Part shown: piece by piece, positions 63,251 through 64,000 of the stretch | Layout of the letters: every line of letters begins with the position of its first letter | Position numbering within the stretch: position 1 is the stretch's first letter | The notes under the pieces: generated by a model | Database searches by the model: none | The model's input: the letters and a program-made list of their open reading frames with translations, nothing else | What the model was told of the DNA's origin: nothing | Assembly (NCBI GenBank): GCA_936450465.1 | Contig: OW388290.1 | Coordinates: forward strand, 27,765,457 to 27,829,456 | Reading direction: 5' to 3' | DNA: 64,000 nt | Source of the DNA: Gibbula magus | Lineage: Eukaryota > Mollusca > Gastropoda > Trochida > Trochidae | Translations under genes and position numbers: made by a program

Positions 63251-64000
63251 CTTTGGCAATGTTTAAGGCCCGTTCACACTGTGCCGAATTTGACAAAAGA
63301 TGGATGATGAAAGATTATATAATTAACTCATAATTTTATCAATAGTGGTATTGGGGTAGTGGGGATACAGGCGTTCGAAATTTTTAAAGATGTATTTTTT
63401 TCAAATTTGGTAAACAAAATCCTAAATTTTTAAAACTTCAAAAACGTTGGATGTAAATTTGATATGGACCACCTTGCACCACCTTGCATATACTATAAGT
63501 GTTTGTTAATGATTTTAAATGCTTCTCAATGGGGTGTAAAGGACTAATCCGAGTTAAAAGAGAAACGTGCGCTTATCTCATTTCGATACTCCCGTGTTTT
63601 CATAGCAATGATCAGATTTACGCTTTCTCTGCCATACTACAACAAAGTCTATATTATGCTGTCCCGCTACTACATAAATTTAAAATTAGGCTTTTCCGGG
63701 CCGACGTCGAGAGGCAAACCTTCACAGCAACAGAGTTATATAATGTGGATGTCACGTGATGCTCGTATCACCAAGCTCATCTTGGCATTCTCATCGCATA
63801 ACTCTTAATACGACGTCGTGTTGCCATCATGCTGTCATCGTGTTGTATTCGTACAGACTGCATAGCGTTAGGTCAATGCGACGGTCAACCCGATATTCGC
63901 ATTGCATTCGCATTGTAGTCTTGTTTTACATCGTGTTACATTGCATTGCCTTCTGACTGCATCGTAAATGCTCCAGATTGTTATTGACTATTAACCAAAA
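63251..64000. other. Right edge, no gene recognised
   Basis: Beyond the end of block F. Overlapping plus-strand frames at 63,499-63,956 are short and show no domain. A GCATTCGCATTG-type simple repeat sits near 63,890-63,950. Confidence 0.5.

Overview
The window is animal genomic DNA: AT-rich, intron-rich, crowded with short interspersed repeats, and with no bacterial-style gene packing. The only gene I can name with confidence is a Cys-loop nicotinic acetylcholine receptor subunit. Its exon structure and its Pro-Ala-Lys pore signature point to a lophotrochozoan, most likely a mollusc (gastropod-like). The taxon is an inference; no rRNA, mitochondrial or marker gene is present.

Left part (about 1-27,150). 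An alpha-type nicotinic receptor subunit lies on the minus strand. Five coding exons are visible: signal peptide (27,153-27,078), start of the ligand-binding domain (11,395-11,190), loop D to loop A (7,289-7,180), Cys-loop to TM1 (6,849-6,395) and TM2 (5,225-5,139). All four junctions agree in reading phase and together give 311 codons plus one base. TM3, the cytoplasmic loop and TM4 are not recognisable in the remaining 5.1 kb and probably lie beyond the left edge. The selectivity-filter segment reads Pro-Ala-Lys where cation channels read Gly-Glu-Lys, so an anion-selective acetylcholine receptor is predicted. The introns hold tRNA-type SINE fragments, a 212-bp foldback element, CRE-like palindromes, a 27-base G run and two weak candidate coding segments.

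Middle (about 28,200-36,000). About 1 kb upstream of the receptor start codon is a candidate unrecognised gene, also on the minus strand: exons at 30,884-30,666, 29,362-29,217 and a terminal exon at 28,317-28,228, with a possible 63-nt exon at 32,931-32,869. The phases are compatible and the cysteine and N-glycosylation pattern suggests a secreted product. A further open segment at 35.26-35.57 kb reads through on both strands.

Right part (about 36,600-63,250). This is a diverged tandem duplication of a unit of about 7 kb, in four complete or partial copies. The units carry the same ordered blocks, including the 63-nt exon-like cassette, a tRNA-like SINE head and a long AT-rich block. I see no complete gene inside a unit. 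The boundary between copies 2 and 3 carries unrelated DNA with a broken Crypton/KIAA1958-like coding remnant, and copy 4 has been invaded by a 637-bp terminal-inverted-repeat element and an inverted repeat pair.

No rRNA, canonical tRNA, CRISPR or prokaryotic element was found. All exon calls were made by eye from splice signals, phase and residue patterns.
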